Source of the DNA: an uncultured Alphaproteobacteria bacterium
GTDB taxonomy: Bacteria > Pseudomonadota > Alphaproteobacteria > Rhizobiales > Ancalomicrobiaceae
NCBI GenBank assembly: GCA_937892955.1
Contig: CALBKH010000085.1
Location: forward strand, 62,001 to 126,000
Direction of reading: 5' to 3'
Length of the DNA stretch: 64,000 nt
In this document: positions 34,262 to 43,163 of the stretch, one piece after another
Layout of the letters: each line of letters starts with the position of its first letter
How positions within the stretch are numbered: position 1 is the first letter of the stretch
Program-made: the position numbers and the translations under genes
The notes under the pieces: generated by a model
Seen by the model: the letters and a program-made list of their open reading frames with translations, nothing else
Told to the model about the DNA's origin: nothing
The model's database searches: none

Positions 34262-35203
34262 ATGTCCAAAGTGAAATGCGCGATCATCGGGTCGGGCAAC
34301 ATCGGCACCGATCTGATGATCAAGGTGATGCGCACGTCGCAGCATCTCGAGATGGGGGCGATGGTCGGCATCGATCCGAATTCCGACGGCCTCGCCCGGG
34401 CGGCGCGGCTCAAGGTGCCGACGACCCACGAAGGCATCGACGGCTTGCGCCGCATGCCGGAGTACGAGGACATCCAGGTGGTGTTCGATGCCACCTCGGC
34501 CAAGGCGCATCTGCACAACGACGCGCTGCTGCAAAAGGACGGCAAGAAGGTCATCGACCTGACGCCGGCGGCGATCGGACCCTTCACCATCCCGGCGATC
34601 AACGGCGACGCCAACATCGACGAGCCCAACGTCAACATGGTCACCTGCGGCGGCCAGGCGACGATCCCGATGGTCCACGCGGTCAAGCGCGCGTCGAAGC
34701 GTCTGATCTACGGCGAGATCGTCGCCTCGATCTCGTCGAAGTCGGCCGGCCCCGGCACCCGCGCCAACATCGACGAGTTCACCGAAACGACGTCGAAGGC
34801 GATCGAGGTCCTCGGCGGCGCCGAACGCGGCAAGGCGATCATCATCCTCAACCCGGCCGAACCGCCGCTGATCATGCGCGACACCGTCTTCACCCTCTCC
34901 CAGGGTGGCGACCGCGAGGCGATCGAGGCGTCGATCCTCGAGATGGTCGCTGCCGTGCAGACCTATGTGCCCGGCTACCGGCTGAAGCAGAAGGTGCAGT
35001 TCGAGGTGATCGGCGACAATGCGCCGGTCCGCATCCCCGGCATCGGCCTCTCGTCGGGGCTGAAGACCACGATCATGCTCGAGGTCGAGGGTGCCGCACA
35101 CTATCTCCCGGCCTATGCCGGCAATCTCGACATCATGACCTCCGCCGCCCTGGTCACCGCCGACCACTGGGCCGCCAAGGTCCGTGCGCAGGAGGCCGCG
35201 TGA
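34262..35203 (+). CDS. dmpF: Acetaldehyde dehydrogenase (acylating)
   Basis: A 313-residue enzyme that converts acetaldehyde to acetyl-CoA with NAD and CoA, working in a complex with the aldolase that channels the aldehyde. It begins with a Rossmann motif (AIIGSGNIGTDLMIKVM). The catalytic cysteine lies in NMVTCGGQATIP, and IILNPAEPPLIMRDT follows near residue 200. Its stop overlaps the aldolase start by TGATG. Confidence 0.95.
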   Translation: MSKVKCAIIGSGNIGTDLMIKVMRTSQHLEMGAMVGIDPNSDGLARAARLKVPTTHEGIDGLRRMPEYEDIQVVFDATSAKAHLHNDALLQKDGKKVIDLTPAAIGPFTIPAINGDANIDEPNVNMVTCGGQATIPMVHAVKRASKRLIYGEIVASISSKSAGPGTRANIDEFTETTSKAIEVLGGAERGKAIIILNPAEPPLIMRDTVFTLSQGGDREAIEASILEMVAAVQTYVPGYRLKQKVQFEVIGDNAPVRIPGIGLSSGLKTTIMLEVEGAAHYLPAYAGNLDIMTSAALVTADHWAAKVRAQEAA

Positions 35204-36237
35204 TGGCTCGCCCGAACCCGAACAAACTCTACGTCCAGGACGTCACGCTGCGTGACGGCATGCACTCGATCCGCCACGCCTATACGCTCGACACCGTGCG
35301 CGCCGTCGCCAAGGCGCTCGACGAGGCACGCGTCGACGCGATCGAGATCACCCACGGCGACGGCCTCACCGGCTCGACCTTCAACTACGGCTTCGGCGTC
35401 CACGACGACGTCGACTGGATCGGCGCGGTCGCCGAGGTCTGTACCCACGCGGTGCCGACCATCCTGCTGATCCCCGGCATCGGCACGGTCCACGATCTGA
35501 AGGCGGCGTACGAAGCCGGCGCAAGGTCGGTGCGCATCGCCACCCATTGCACCGAGGCCGACGTGTCGCGCCAGCACATCGAGGCGGCGCGCGCGCTCGG
35601 CATGGACACCATCGGCTTCCTGATGATGGCCCACATGGTCGACAGTGCGAAGCTGGTCGAGCAGGCCGAGCTGATGGAGAGCTACGGCGCCGAATGCGTC
35701 TACGTGACCGACTCGGCCGGCGCGCTCCTCCCCGAGGACTATTCGGAACGGGTGACGGCGGTGCGCGCGGCGCTGAAGCCGGAGACCGAAATCGGCGTCC
35801 ACACCCACCACAATCTCACCCTCGGCGTCGCCAATGCGGTGGCGGGTATCGAGGCCGGTGCGGTCCGCGTCGACGCGAGCCTCGCCGGTATGGGCGCGGG
35901 TGCGGGCAACGCACCGCTCGAGGCGCTGATCGCGGTGCTGAACCGCAAGGGGCTGGAGACCGGCTGCGATCTCTTCAAGCTGATGGACGCCGCCGACGAC
36001 CTCGTTCGGCCGCTGCAGGATCGCCCGGTGCGGGTCGATCGCGAGAGCCTGTCGCTCGGTTATGCCGGCGTCTACTCGTCGTTCCTGCGTCACGCCGAGA
36101 ACGCCTCGAAGCTCTACGGCGTCGACACCCGCGAGATCCTCACCGAACTCGGCCGTCGCCGCATGGTCGGCGGTCAGGAGGACATGATCATCGACGTCGC
36201 CCTCGACATCCTCCAGAAGCGCGGAGAAGCGGCATGA
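35203..36237 (+). CDS. dmpG: 4-hydroxy-2-oxovalerate aldolase
   Basis: A 344-residue metal-dependent class II aldolase splitting 4-hydroxy-2-oxovalerate into pyruvate and acetaldehyde. The HMG-CoA-lyase-type motif DVTLRDGMHSIRHAYTLD at the start supplies metal and catalytic residues, and the metal histidines lie in GVHTHHNLTLGVANAVAG. The C-terminal communication domain joins DmpF. Overlaps dmpF and dmpH on both ends. Confidence 0.95.
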   Translation: MARPNPNKLYVQDVTLRDGMHSIRHAYTLDTVRAVAKALDEARVDAIEITHGDGLTGSTFNYGFGVHDDVDWIGAVAEVCTHAVPTILLIPGIGTVHDLKAAYEAGARSVRIATHCTEADVSRQHIEAARALGMDTIGFLMMAHMVDSAKLVEQAELMESYGAECVYVTDSAGALLPEDYSERVTAVRAALKPETEIGVHTHHNLTLGVANAVAGIEAGAVRVDASLAGMGAGAGNAPLEALIAVLNRKGLETGCDLFKLMDAADDLVRPLQDRPVRVDRESLSLGYAGVYSSFLRHAENASKLYGVDTREILTELGRRRMVGGQEDMIIDVALDILQKRGEAA

Positions 36238-37004
36238 CGAGCCTCGCCGAACTCGCCCGCATCGTCGACGAGGCGGCCCGCACCGCGACCGCCATCCCAC
36301 AATTGACCGACACCCTCCCCGACCTGACGGCCGAGGACGCCTATGCGGTCCAGGCGCTCTCGGTCGCCCGCCGCCGCGCCCGCGGCGAACGGCGCGCCGG
36401 CTACAAGATGGGCCTCACCTCGCGCGCCAAGATGCAACAGGTCGGCGTCTCCGAGGTGATCTGGGGGCGGCTCACCGACGCCATGCGGCTCGCCGAAGGC
36501 GGTGAACTGCGCCGCGGCCGGTACGTCCATCCGCGGGTGGAACCGGAGATCGCCTACATCATCGGCAAGCCACTCGAGGGCGACGTCTCGGCAGCCGAAG
36601 CCTTGGCTGCGGTCGAGGCGGTCGCCCCGGCGCTGGAGATCATCGACAGCCGCTACCAGAACTTCAAGTTCGCCCTGCCGGACGTCATCGCCGACAACTC
36701 GTCGTCCTCCGGCTTCTACGTCGGATCATGGGCGAGGCCGTCGACCGACGTGTCGAACCTCGGCATCGTCATGGAGGTGAACGGCCGGCCGGTGCAGATC
36801 GGCTCGACCGCGGCGATCCTCGGCGACCCGATCCGCAGCCTCGTCGCCGCGGCGCGTCTGGTGGCGCGGGCCGGCGAACGGTTGGAGCCCGGCGACATCG
36901 TGCTGGCCGGCGGCGCCACCGCCGCCCATCCGCTCGCCCCCGGCCTCTTCGTCCGCACCGCCTTCCAGGGACTCGGCGCGGTCTCCTTCCACGTCGTCGA
37001 TTGA
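36234..37004 (+). CDS. dmpH: 4-oxalocrotonate decarboxylase
   Basis: A 256-residue enzyme decarboxylating the keto form of 4-oxalocrotonate to 2-hydroxypenta-2,4-dienoate, the last step of the dehydrogenase branch. It shares the hydratase fold: YKMGLTSRAKMQQVGVSE, VEPEIAYIIGKPL and a GSTAAILGDPIRSLVAAARL segment. The ATG overlaps the aldolase stop. A stable hairpin of a repeated element begins at its stop codon. Confidence 0.92.
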   Translation: MTSLAELARIVDEAARTATAIPQLTDTLPDLTAEDAYAVQALSVARRRARGERRAGYKMGLTSRAKMQQVGVSEVIWGRLTDAMRLAEGGELRRGRYVHPRVEPEIAYIIGKPLEGDVSAAEALAAVEAVAPALEIIDSRYQNFKFALPDVIADNSSSSGFYVGSWARPSTDVSNLGIVMEVNGRPVQIGSTAAILGDPIRSLVAAARLVARAGERLEPGDIVLAGGATAAHPLAPGLFVRTAFQGLGAVSFHVVD

Positions 37005-37122
37005 TACCGACGGGCGTCGAAGACGACCGTCGGTATTCCTTGCGCGAATTTCTCATGCCTCCGATGCGGATGAGACATTCGCGCGTATTCTCGAGGCCGG
37101 GTGCGCCGGCACCTCCGGCCTC
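37004..37122 (+). repeat. Triple-hairpin intergenic element, copy A
   Basis: An approximately 119-base element filling the gap between dmpH and dmpI. Hairpin 1 has arms ATACCGACGG and CCGTCGGTAT (37004-37036) with an inner CGTC/GACG stem. Hairpin 2 has 15-base arms at 37042-37056 and 37070-37084 with one mismatch. Hairpin 3 has GAGGCCGG and CCGGCCTC (37093-37122). Copy B at 37331-37445 aligns along its whole length in the same orientation, with many differences falling on both sides of stems. Confidence 0.85.
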
Positions 37123-37139
37123 TCGTCGGAGGTGAAGCG

Positions 37140-37328
37140 ATGCCGATCGTTCACATGACCATGATCGAGGGCCGGTCCTTCGAGAAGAAGAAGAAGATGG
37201 TCGAGGCGGTGACCGACGCGCTCGTCGCCAGCCTCGACGCGCCGCGCGAGTCGGTGCGGATCATCATCAACGAAGTGCCCGCCTGGCACTTCGCCGCCGG
37301 CGGCGTCCTCAAGGGCGAGCCGAAATGA
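37140..37328 (+). CDS. dmpI: 4-oxalocrotonate tautomerase
   Basis: A 62-residue tautomerase that converts the enol form of 4-oxalocrotonate to the keto form. The catalytic Pro1 becomes N-terminal after Met removal (MPIVHMTMIEGRSFEKK). Length matches XylH/DmpI (62-63). The Shine-Dalgarno GGAGGT lies seven bases before the ATG; an in-frame extension to 37101 is rejected because it would bury Pro1. The gene is bracketed by the two copies of a structured repeat, which sets it apart from the tightly overlapping genes before it. Confidence 0.93.
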   Translation: MPIVHMTMIEGRSFEKKKKMVEAVTDALVASLDAPRESVRIIINEVPAWHFAAGGVLKGEPK

Positions 37329-37330
37329 TC

Positions 37331-37445
37331 TCATCGGCCATCGAAAACGACCGATGACATTCCTGACGCGAATTTCTCATGCCTCTGACGCAAATGAGAA
37401 ATTCGCGTGTCTTCGAAGGCCGGGTGCGGCAGCGCCTCCGGCCTT
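37331..37445 (+). repeat. Triple-hairpin intergenic element, copy B
   Basis: An approximately 115-base element beginning two bases after the dmpI stop. Hairpin 1 has TCATCGG and CCGATGA (37331-37357). Hairpin 2 has perfect 15-base arms at 37366-37380 and 37394-37408 with a 13-base loop. Hairpin 3 has AAGGCCGG and CCGGCCTT (37416-37445). It lies between dmpI and the convergent fructokinase gene and could also end transcription from both sides. Confidence 0.85.
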
Positions 37446-37501
37446 TGGAACAGGCGGCGCGCGGATGTTCGCGAACCGTGAGCCCGACGGCGGCGACGCC
37501 G

Positions 37502-38446
37502 TCAGGGGGCCGTACGCGGCGGCGCGTCGAGTTCGGCCCGTCTCGGCAGATCCGCACCGCGACGGGTGCAGGTCAGCGCCGCGGCGGTGGCGGCGAAGTC
37601 GAGGATCTCGGCGAGGGTTTCGCCCGCGAGGCGGCCGAGGGCGTCGGGGGCGAGATGCCCGCCCTCGGCGAGGGCGGTGAGCAGCGCCGCCTGGAAGGTG
37701 TCGCCGGCGCCGACCGTGTCGACCACCGCGACCTGCCGCGCCGGACGATCGACCCGTCCCGCCCCGGTCCAGGCCGAGCCCCCCAGCCCGCCGCGGGTGA
37801 CGACGACGAGGCGGACGCCGGCGGCGAGCCATTCGCCGGCGACGTCGGCGGGGTCGCGGCCGGGAAAGAGGATCGAGAGATCCTCGTCGCTGACCTTGAT
37901 CAGGTGGGCGAGCGGCAGCATCCGGGCGACGAGCGCACGCCACACCTCCGGGTCGGGCTCGACCGTCGGCCGGACGTTGGGATCCCAGGAGATCACCGCC
38001 CGGCCGCTCTCGCGCCGCGCCAGGGCGAGCAGCGTCGAGGCGGTCGGCTCGACCACCATCGAATAGGAGCCGAAGTGGTAGGCCGACGCCGCCGGCACCC
38101 GCGCCAGCGTGTCGAGGGCGAGCGAGCGATCGGCGGCGCCATGGCCGTAGAAGGCATAGTCGGGAACGCCGTTCGGCCTCAGACCGACCAGCGCCAGGGT
38201 GGTCGGTGCGTCGAGCCGCACCGCGGGGCCGAGATCGACCCCCTCCTCGGCCAGCGCGCGGGCGAGGCGATCGCCGAGGATACCGGTCGAGATGCCACCG
38301 AAGAAGGCGGCGGGCATCCCCAACCGCGCCAGCCCGATCGCCACGTTGAAGGGCGACCCGCCCATGCGCGCGTCGAGCATCGACCCGGTCGGCGTCGTGC
38401 CGGCCTCGTAGACGTCCATCAGAGCTTCGCCGGCGACGACGATCAT
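37502..38446 (-). CDS. PfkB-family carbohydrate kinase, probable fructokinase
   Basis: A 314-residue ribokinase-fold kinase. It has the PfkB opening IVVAGEALMDVYEAG, the sugar-binding GGSPFNVAIGLARLG, and the second signature VVDTVGAGDTFQAALL with the catalytic aspartate. In polyol loci such a kinase phosphorylates the fructose made by sorbitol and mannitol dehydrogenases (44162-46481). It follows the SorC-type regulator on the minus strand, divergent from the transporter operon. Fructose as substrate is inferred from context. Confidence 0.88.
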   Translation of the reverse strand: MIVVAGEALMDVYEAGTTPTGSMLDARMGGSPFNVAIGLARLGMPAAFFGGISTGILGDRLARALAEEGVDLGPAVRLDAPTTLALVGLRPNGVPDYAFYGHGAADRSLALDTLARVPAASAYHFGSYSMVVEPTASTLLALARRESGRAVISWDPNVRPTVEPDPEVWRALVARMLPLAHLIKVSDEDLSILFPGRDPADVAGEWLAAGVRLVVVTRGGLGGSAWTGAGRVDRPARQVAVVDTVGAGDTFQAALLTALAEGGHLAPDALGRLAGETLAEILDFAATAAALTCTRRGADLPRRAELDAPPRTAP

Positions 38447-38537
38447 GATGCGGGCTCCCCTGTGCGGCGCCCCGTTGCCGTCGCCGGGGATCCGGCGTGG
38501 CGCGGCGGCGTCGATGACGAAAACGGGTCGAGAACGA

Positions 38538-39503
38538 TCAGACGGCGGCGCCGAGCAGCGCCTCCGCGGTCGCCTCGTCGGTGATGAGGCCGTTGATCAG
38601 CGGTCCGGCGAGCGCGGCGCGCAACGGCTCGACCTTCGAGGCGCCGACCGCCACGGCGACACAGAGTTTCGAGGCGAGATCGGGCAGCGGCGCGCTCATC
38701 ACCCGGGCGTTGGTCAGACCGGTGATCGGCACGCCGGCCCGATCGAAGGCCCAGCCGGTGATCTCGCCGACCGCTCCGGCATCGCGCAGGGCGTTCAACT
38801 CCGCCTCGGAGAGGAAGCCGTCGACGAGCAGCGGCGCATCCGGACCGACGCCGGCGATGCCGACGAAGATCGCTTCCGCCTGCTCGATCAGCCCGAGGTT
38901 GGAGAGGATCAGCGGCTGACGCGACAGCGTCTCGCGTTCCTCGGCCGAGGAGGCGACGACCGGCATCGGGAAGGGATAGCAGCGCGCCTTGGTCTTGTCG
39001 GCGATGTTGTAGATCACCGAGTAGTAGGCGGCGACGCCGTCGGGCGCGATGTTGCCGGTCATCGACACGATCTTGTGGTGCGAACAGTCGAAGGCCGACA
39101 TCTGCTCCACCGCCGCCTTCAGGGTTCGCCCGGTGCCGATACCGAGCGTCGTCGGCGTGGCCGAGCGCAGATGGCGCTCGAGATGCGCGGCCGTCGCATG
39201 GCCGACGCCGACCAGCGAACCGGGGTGCTCCGGATCGGTCGGCGCCACCTCGGCGAGCCGCAGGCCGAAGCGCCGTTCGAGCTCGTCGGCGAGCGACAGG
39301 CAGCGGGCGATCGGGTGATCCAGTTCGAACTTGATCAGGCGCTCGGAGATGGCCAGCGACACCAGTCGCTGGGCGCTCTGGCGCGACACGCCGAGCTTCG
39401 CGGCGATCTGATCCTGAGTGTTGCCGGCGATGTAGTAGAGCCAGCCGGCGCGCGCGGCATCCTCGAGCCTGCCGTTCTCGTCCCCGCCTCGCTGCGACGC
39501 CAT
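38538..39503 (-). CDS. SorC/DeoR-family sugar-binding transcriptional regulator
   Basis: A 321-residue regulator with an N-terminal helix-turn-helix (about residues 22-50, GNTQDQIAAKLGVSRQSAQR) and a SorC-type sugar-phosphate-binding domain. Visible are the effector-loop motifs GIGTGRTLKAAVEQM and VGIAGVGPDAPLLVDGFL. ATG 39503 has GGGAG six bases upstream; the frame continues further upstream without similarity. It is divergent from the polyol transporter operon and probably represses or activates it in response to a polyol or sugar phosphate. Confidence 0.9.
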   Translation of the reverse strand: MASQRGGDENGRLEDAARAGWLYYIAGNTQDQIAAKLGVSRQSAQRLVSLAISERLIKFELDHPIARCLSLADELERRFGLRLAEVAPTDPEHPGSLVGVGHATAAHLERHLRSATPTTLGIGTGRTLKAAVEQMSAFDCSHHKIVSMTGNIAPDGVAAYYSVIYNIADKTKARCYPFPMPVVASSAEERETLSRQPLILSNLGLIEQAEAIFVGIAGVGPDAPLLVDGFLSEAELNALRDAGAVGEITGWAFDRAGVPITGLTNARVMSAPLPDLASKLCVAVAVGASKVEPLRAALAGPLINGLITDEATAEALLGAAV

Positions 39504-39704
39504 CACCCACTCCCGTACCGGCTCCGTCGCCGCGGTCCAACCAGAGCATCGCCCCCGACGGGGTGTCAAGAACGCAAGAACGACGAGTATTCATTCGACA
39601 ACTCGGAGAAATTTCAATTTCGACGACTTCCGCGGACAGCCTACGGACGCGTGCTTACACCGCTTCGATTTTGCGATGCAACAACGGACGCCACGGAGGA
39701 AGTA

Positions 39705-39721
39705 TCGCTGCAGTGCAGCGA
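39705..39721. promoter_or_regulatory. Palindrome upstream of the polyol promoter
   Basis: TCGCTGCA and TGCAGCGA around a single central base, 10 bases upstream of the predicted -35 box. Its position suits an activator or upstream operator site. Confidence 0.4.
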
Positions 39722-39731
39722 GGAATCTCCA

Positions 39732-39759
39732 TTGACAGTCTACTCCGATCGAGTAATTA
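39732..39759 (+). promoter_or_regulatory. Predicted promoter of the polyol operon
   Basis: TTGACA (39732-39737) and TAATTA (39754-39759) with a 16-base spacer. The -10 lies inside the first of two palindromes, so binding there would block transcription. Confidence 0.45.
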
Positions 39760-39781
39760 CTCAAGGGATGAGCAATTGCTC
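39751..39781. promoter_or_regulatory. Twin palindromic operators of the polyol operon
   Basis: Two perfect 12-base palindromes, GAGTAATTACTC (39751-39762) and GAGCAATTGCTC (39770-39781). They share the pattern GAGYAATTRCTC and their centres are 19 bases apart, close to two helical turns. They overlap the predicted -10 and start region. Most likely bound by the divergent SorC-family regulator. Confidence 0.6.
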
Positions 39782-39877
39782 TGTCACGCGGAAGCGCGCG
39801 CCGGTCGTCGGCGACGGGCTCCGGTTTCCCCGGTGGGATGGCCGCCGAACGGCCACCGTCGGGACAGGGAGGGTCTG

Positions 39878-41188
<1,311 letters not shown>

Positions 41189-41445
41189 CGCCGTCCCTCC
41201 TCCCGGACCGCGGGAGGTGACCCGGTCGGAGCCGCGACCCGATGTTCGCGGCTCCGACCCCTCCTCCGGCGGGGTCTCACGGCCGCGTCGAAGGGAAGAC
41301 CGGTTCGCGCGGCGGGCGGCCGTCCGCTCCGCCCGCCGGCAACCGACGGGAGGCGCCCGTCGGGACCGATCCGACGCGATCCGCGGTGCCGCGCTCCGGC
41401 GCGGCCGGCGGGTCGGTGCCCACCGCCCCATCCGGGAGGTCGTCC
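41189..41445. other. Binding-protein/permease gap, no gene
   Basis: 257 bases between smoE and the first permease. The only clear content is the large hairpin at 41224-41259 and a smaller inverted repeat (CTCCCG/CGGGAG) just before it. The rest is GC-rich without recognisable coding similarity. Confidence 0.5.
41224..41259 (+). other. Large hairpin between binding-protein and permease genes
   Basis: A perfect 14-bp inverted repeat, GGTCGGAGCCGCGA and TCGCGGCTCCGACC, with an 8-base loop. It has no T-run. Such structures protect the upstream message from 3' decay or cause partial termination, giving more binding protein than permease. Confidence 0.6.
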
Positions 41446-42318
41446 ATGTCCACGCAACACTCCAGGGCCGCGGCACGCCTCTTGGTGGCACCCTCGGTCG
41501 TCCTTCTGTTCCTGTGGATGATCGTGCCGCTGGCGATGACCGTCTGGTTCTCGTTCCTGCGCTTCAATCTGCTGATGCCGGGCACCCGAGAGTGGATCGG
41601 CTTTCTCAACTACGAGTTCTTCCTCACCGATCCGGCCTTCTTCGCCGCGGTGGCCAACACGCTGGCGATCGTGCTCGGGGTGCTCGCCATCACCATCGTC
41701 GGCGGCATCCTGTTCGCATTGCTGCTCGATCAGCCGTTCTTCGGCCAGGGCGCGGTGCGGCTGCTGATGATCGCGCCGTTCTTCGTCATGCCGACGGTTT
41801 CGGCGCTGGTGTGGAAGAACATGTTCATGAACCCGGTCAACGGGCTCTTCGCCTGGCTGCAGAAGTCGGTGGGCATGGCGCCGCACGACTGGCTGGCGAC
41901 GACGCCGCTGCTGGCGGTGATCGTCATCGTCGCCTGGCAGTGGCTGCCGTTCTCGACGCTGATCCTGCTCACCGCGCTGCAGTCGCTCGACGAGGAACAA
42001 CGCGAAGCGGCGGAGCTCGACGGTGCCGGAGCGCTCGCGCGCTTCCGTTACATCGTGCTGCCGCACCTGTCGCGGGCGATCACCGTGGTGATCCTGATCC
42101 AGACGATCTTCCTCCTGTCGGTCTTCGCCGAAATCCTGGTGACCACCAACGGCGGACCGGGCACCGACAGCACCAATCTCGCCTATCTCGTCTACGCCCA
42201 GGCGCTGTTGCAGTTCGACGTCGGCGGCGCCTCGGCGGGCGGCATCGTCGCCGTCGTCCTCGCCAACATCGTCGCCTTCTTCCTGATGCGGATGATCGGC
42301 CGGACGCTGGAGGGTTGA
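41446..42318 (+). CDS. smoF: Polyol ABC transporter permease, SmoF type
   Basis: A 290-residue inner-membrane permease of the MalF class with about six helices and the EAA loop EAAELDGAGALARFRYIVLP. ATG 41446 has GGGAGGT upstream; the longer open frame is not homologous. Followed four bases later by smoG. Confidence 0.9.
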   Translation: MSTQHSRAAARLLVAPSVVLLFLWMIVPLAMTVWFSFLRFNLLMPGTREWIGFLNYEFFLTDPAFFAAVANTLAIVLGVLAITIVGGILFALLLDQPFFGQGAVRLLMIAPFFVMPTVSALVWKNMFMNPVNGLFAWLQKSVGMAPHDWLATTPLLAVIVIVAWQWLPFSTLILLTALQSLDEEQREAAELDGAGALARFRYIVLPHLSRAITVVILIQTIFLLSVFAEILVTTNGGPGTDSTNLAYLVYAQALLQFDVGGASAGGIVAVVLANIVAFFLMRMIGRTLEG

Positions 42319-42321
42319 GCC

Positions 42322-43152
42322 ATGGCACGTCGCACCACTCTGCCCCGCAAGCTCGGCGTCACGGCCCTCGCCTGGGGTATCGGTTTCCTCGTCTTCTTCC
42401 CGATCCTGTGGACGGTCCTGACCTCGTTCAAGACCGAAGCGGAGGCGGTGGCCTCGCCGCCGTCCTTCCTCGCCTTCCATTGGACGCTCGAGAACTACGC
42501 CGAGGTGCAGGAGCGCTCGGACTATTTCCGTCACTTCCTCAACTCGGTGGTGATCTCGCTCGGTTCGACGGTGATCGGTCTCGTCATCGCCGTGCCGGCG
42601 GCCTGGGCGATGGCCTTCCAACCGGCCAAGCGCACCAAGGATCTCTTGATGTGGATGCTCTCCACCAAGATGATGCCGCCGGTCGGCGTGCTGGTGCCGA
42701 TCTACCTGATCTTCCGCGATCTCGGCCTGCTCGACACGCGGTTGGGGCTGACCATCATCCTCACCCTGATCGACCTGCCGATCATCATCTGGATGCTCTA
42801 CACCTACTTCAAGGAGATCCCCGGCGAGATCCTCGAAGCGGCGCGGATGGACGGTGCGGATCTGTGGAACGAGATCGTCCACGTGCTGACGCCGATGGCG
42901 GTGCCCGGCATCGCCTCGACGCTGCTGCTCAACGTCATCCTCGCCTGGAACGAGGCGTTCTGGACGCTGAACCTGACCGCCGCCAAGGCGGCGCCGCTCA
43001 CCGCCTTCATCGCCTCCTATTCGAGCCCCGAGGGGCTGTTCTACGCCAAGCTCTCCGCCGCTTCGACCATGGCGATCGCGCCGATCCTGATCCTCGGCTG
43101 GTTCTCGCAGAAGCAGCTGGTGCGCGGTCTCACCTTCGGCGCCGTGAAATGA
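42322..43152 (+). CDS. smoG: Polyol ABC transporter permease, SmoG type
   Basis: A 276-residue permease of the MalG class, six helices, with the EAA loop EAARMDGADLWNEIVHVLTP. Its periplasmic segment FHWTLENYAEVQER and the C-terminal KQLVRGLTFGAVK are typical of sorbitol/mannitol permeases. The SmoG-SmoK genes are separated by 11 bases. Confidence 0.9.
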   Translation: MARRTTLPRKLGVTALAWGIGFLVFFPILWTVLTSFKTEAEAVASPPSFLAFHWTLENYAEVQERSDYFRHFLNSVVISLGSTVIGLVIAVPAAWAMAFQPAKRTKDLLMWMLSTKMMPPVGVLVPIYLIFRDLGLLDTRLGLTIILTLIDLPIIIWMLYTYFKEIPGEILEAARMDGADLWNEIVHVLTPMAVPGIASTLLLNVILAWNEAFWTLNLTAAKAAPLTAFIASYSSPEGLFYAKLSAASTMAIAPILILGWFSQKQLVRGLTFGAVK

Positions 43153-43163
43153 GGAACCGACCC

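Larger units (their letters stand above)
39504..39877. other. Regulatory region between divergent regulator and polyol operon; no gene
   Basis: About 374 bases, AT-richer than the flanks, between the SorC-family gene and the binding-protein gene. It holds a palindrome at 39705-39721, a promoter-like -35/-10 pair and two related 12-base palindromes, listed separately. No coding frame with family similarity was seen. Confidence 0.7.

Noticed and set aside
31856..35167. A minus-strand open frame of about 1100 codons opposite the meta-cleavage genes
   Set aside because: Low-complexity Arg/Asp/Gly/His-rich translation, typical of antisense frames in GC-rich DNA. The plus strand has well-conserved enzymes.
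37004..37445. A transposon or IS element carrying dmpI
   Set aside because: No transposase or target-site duplication was found. The flanking repeats are structured intergenic elements in direct orientation, and dmpI is a normal pathway gene.
41217..43163. An N-terminal extension of the SmoK ATPase through the permease genes
   Set aside because: The extension overlaps two well-supported permeases in another frame. ATPase homology begins at the ATG at 43164.
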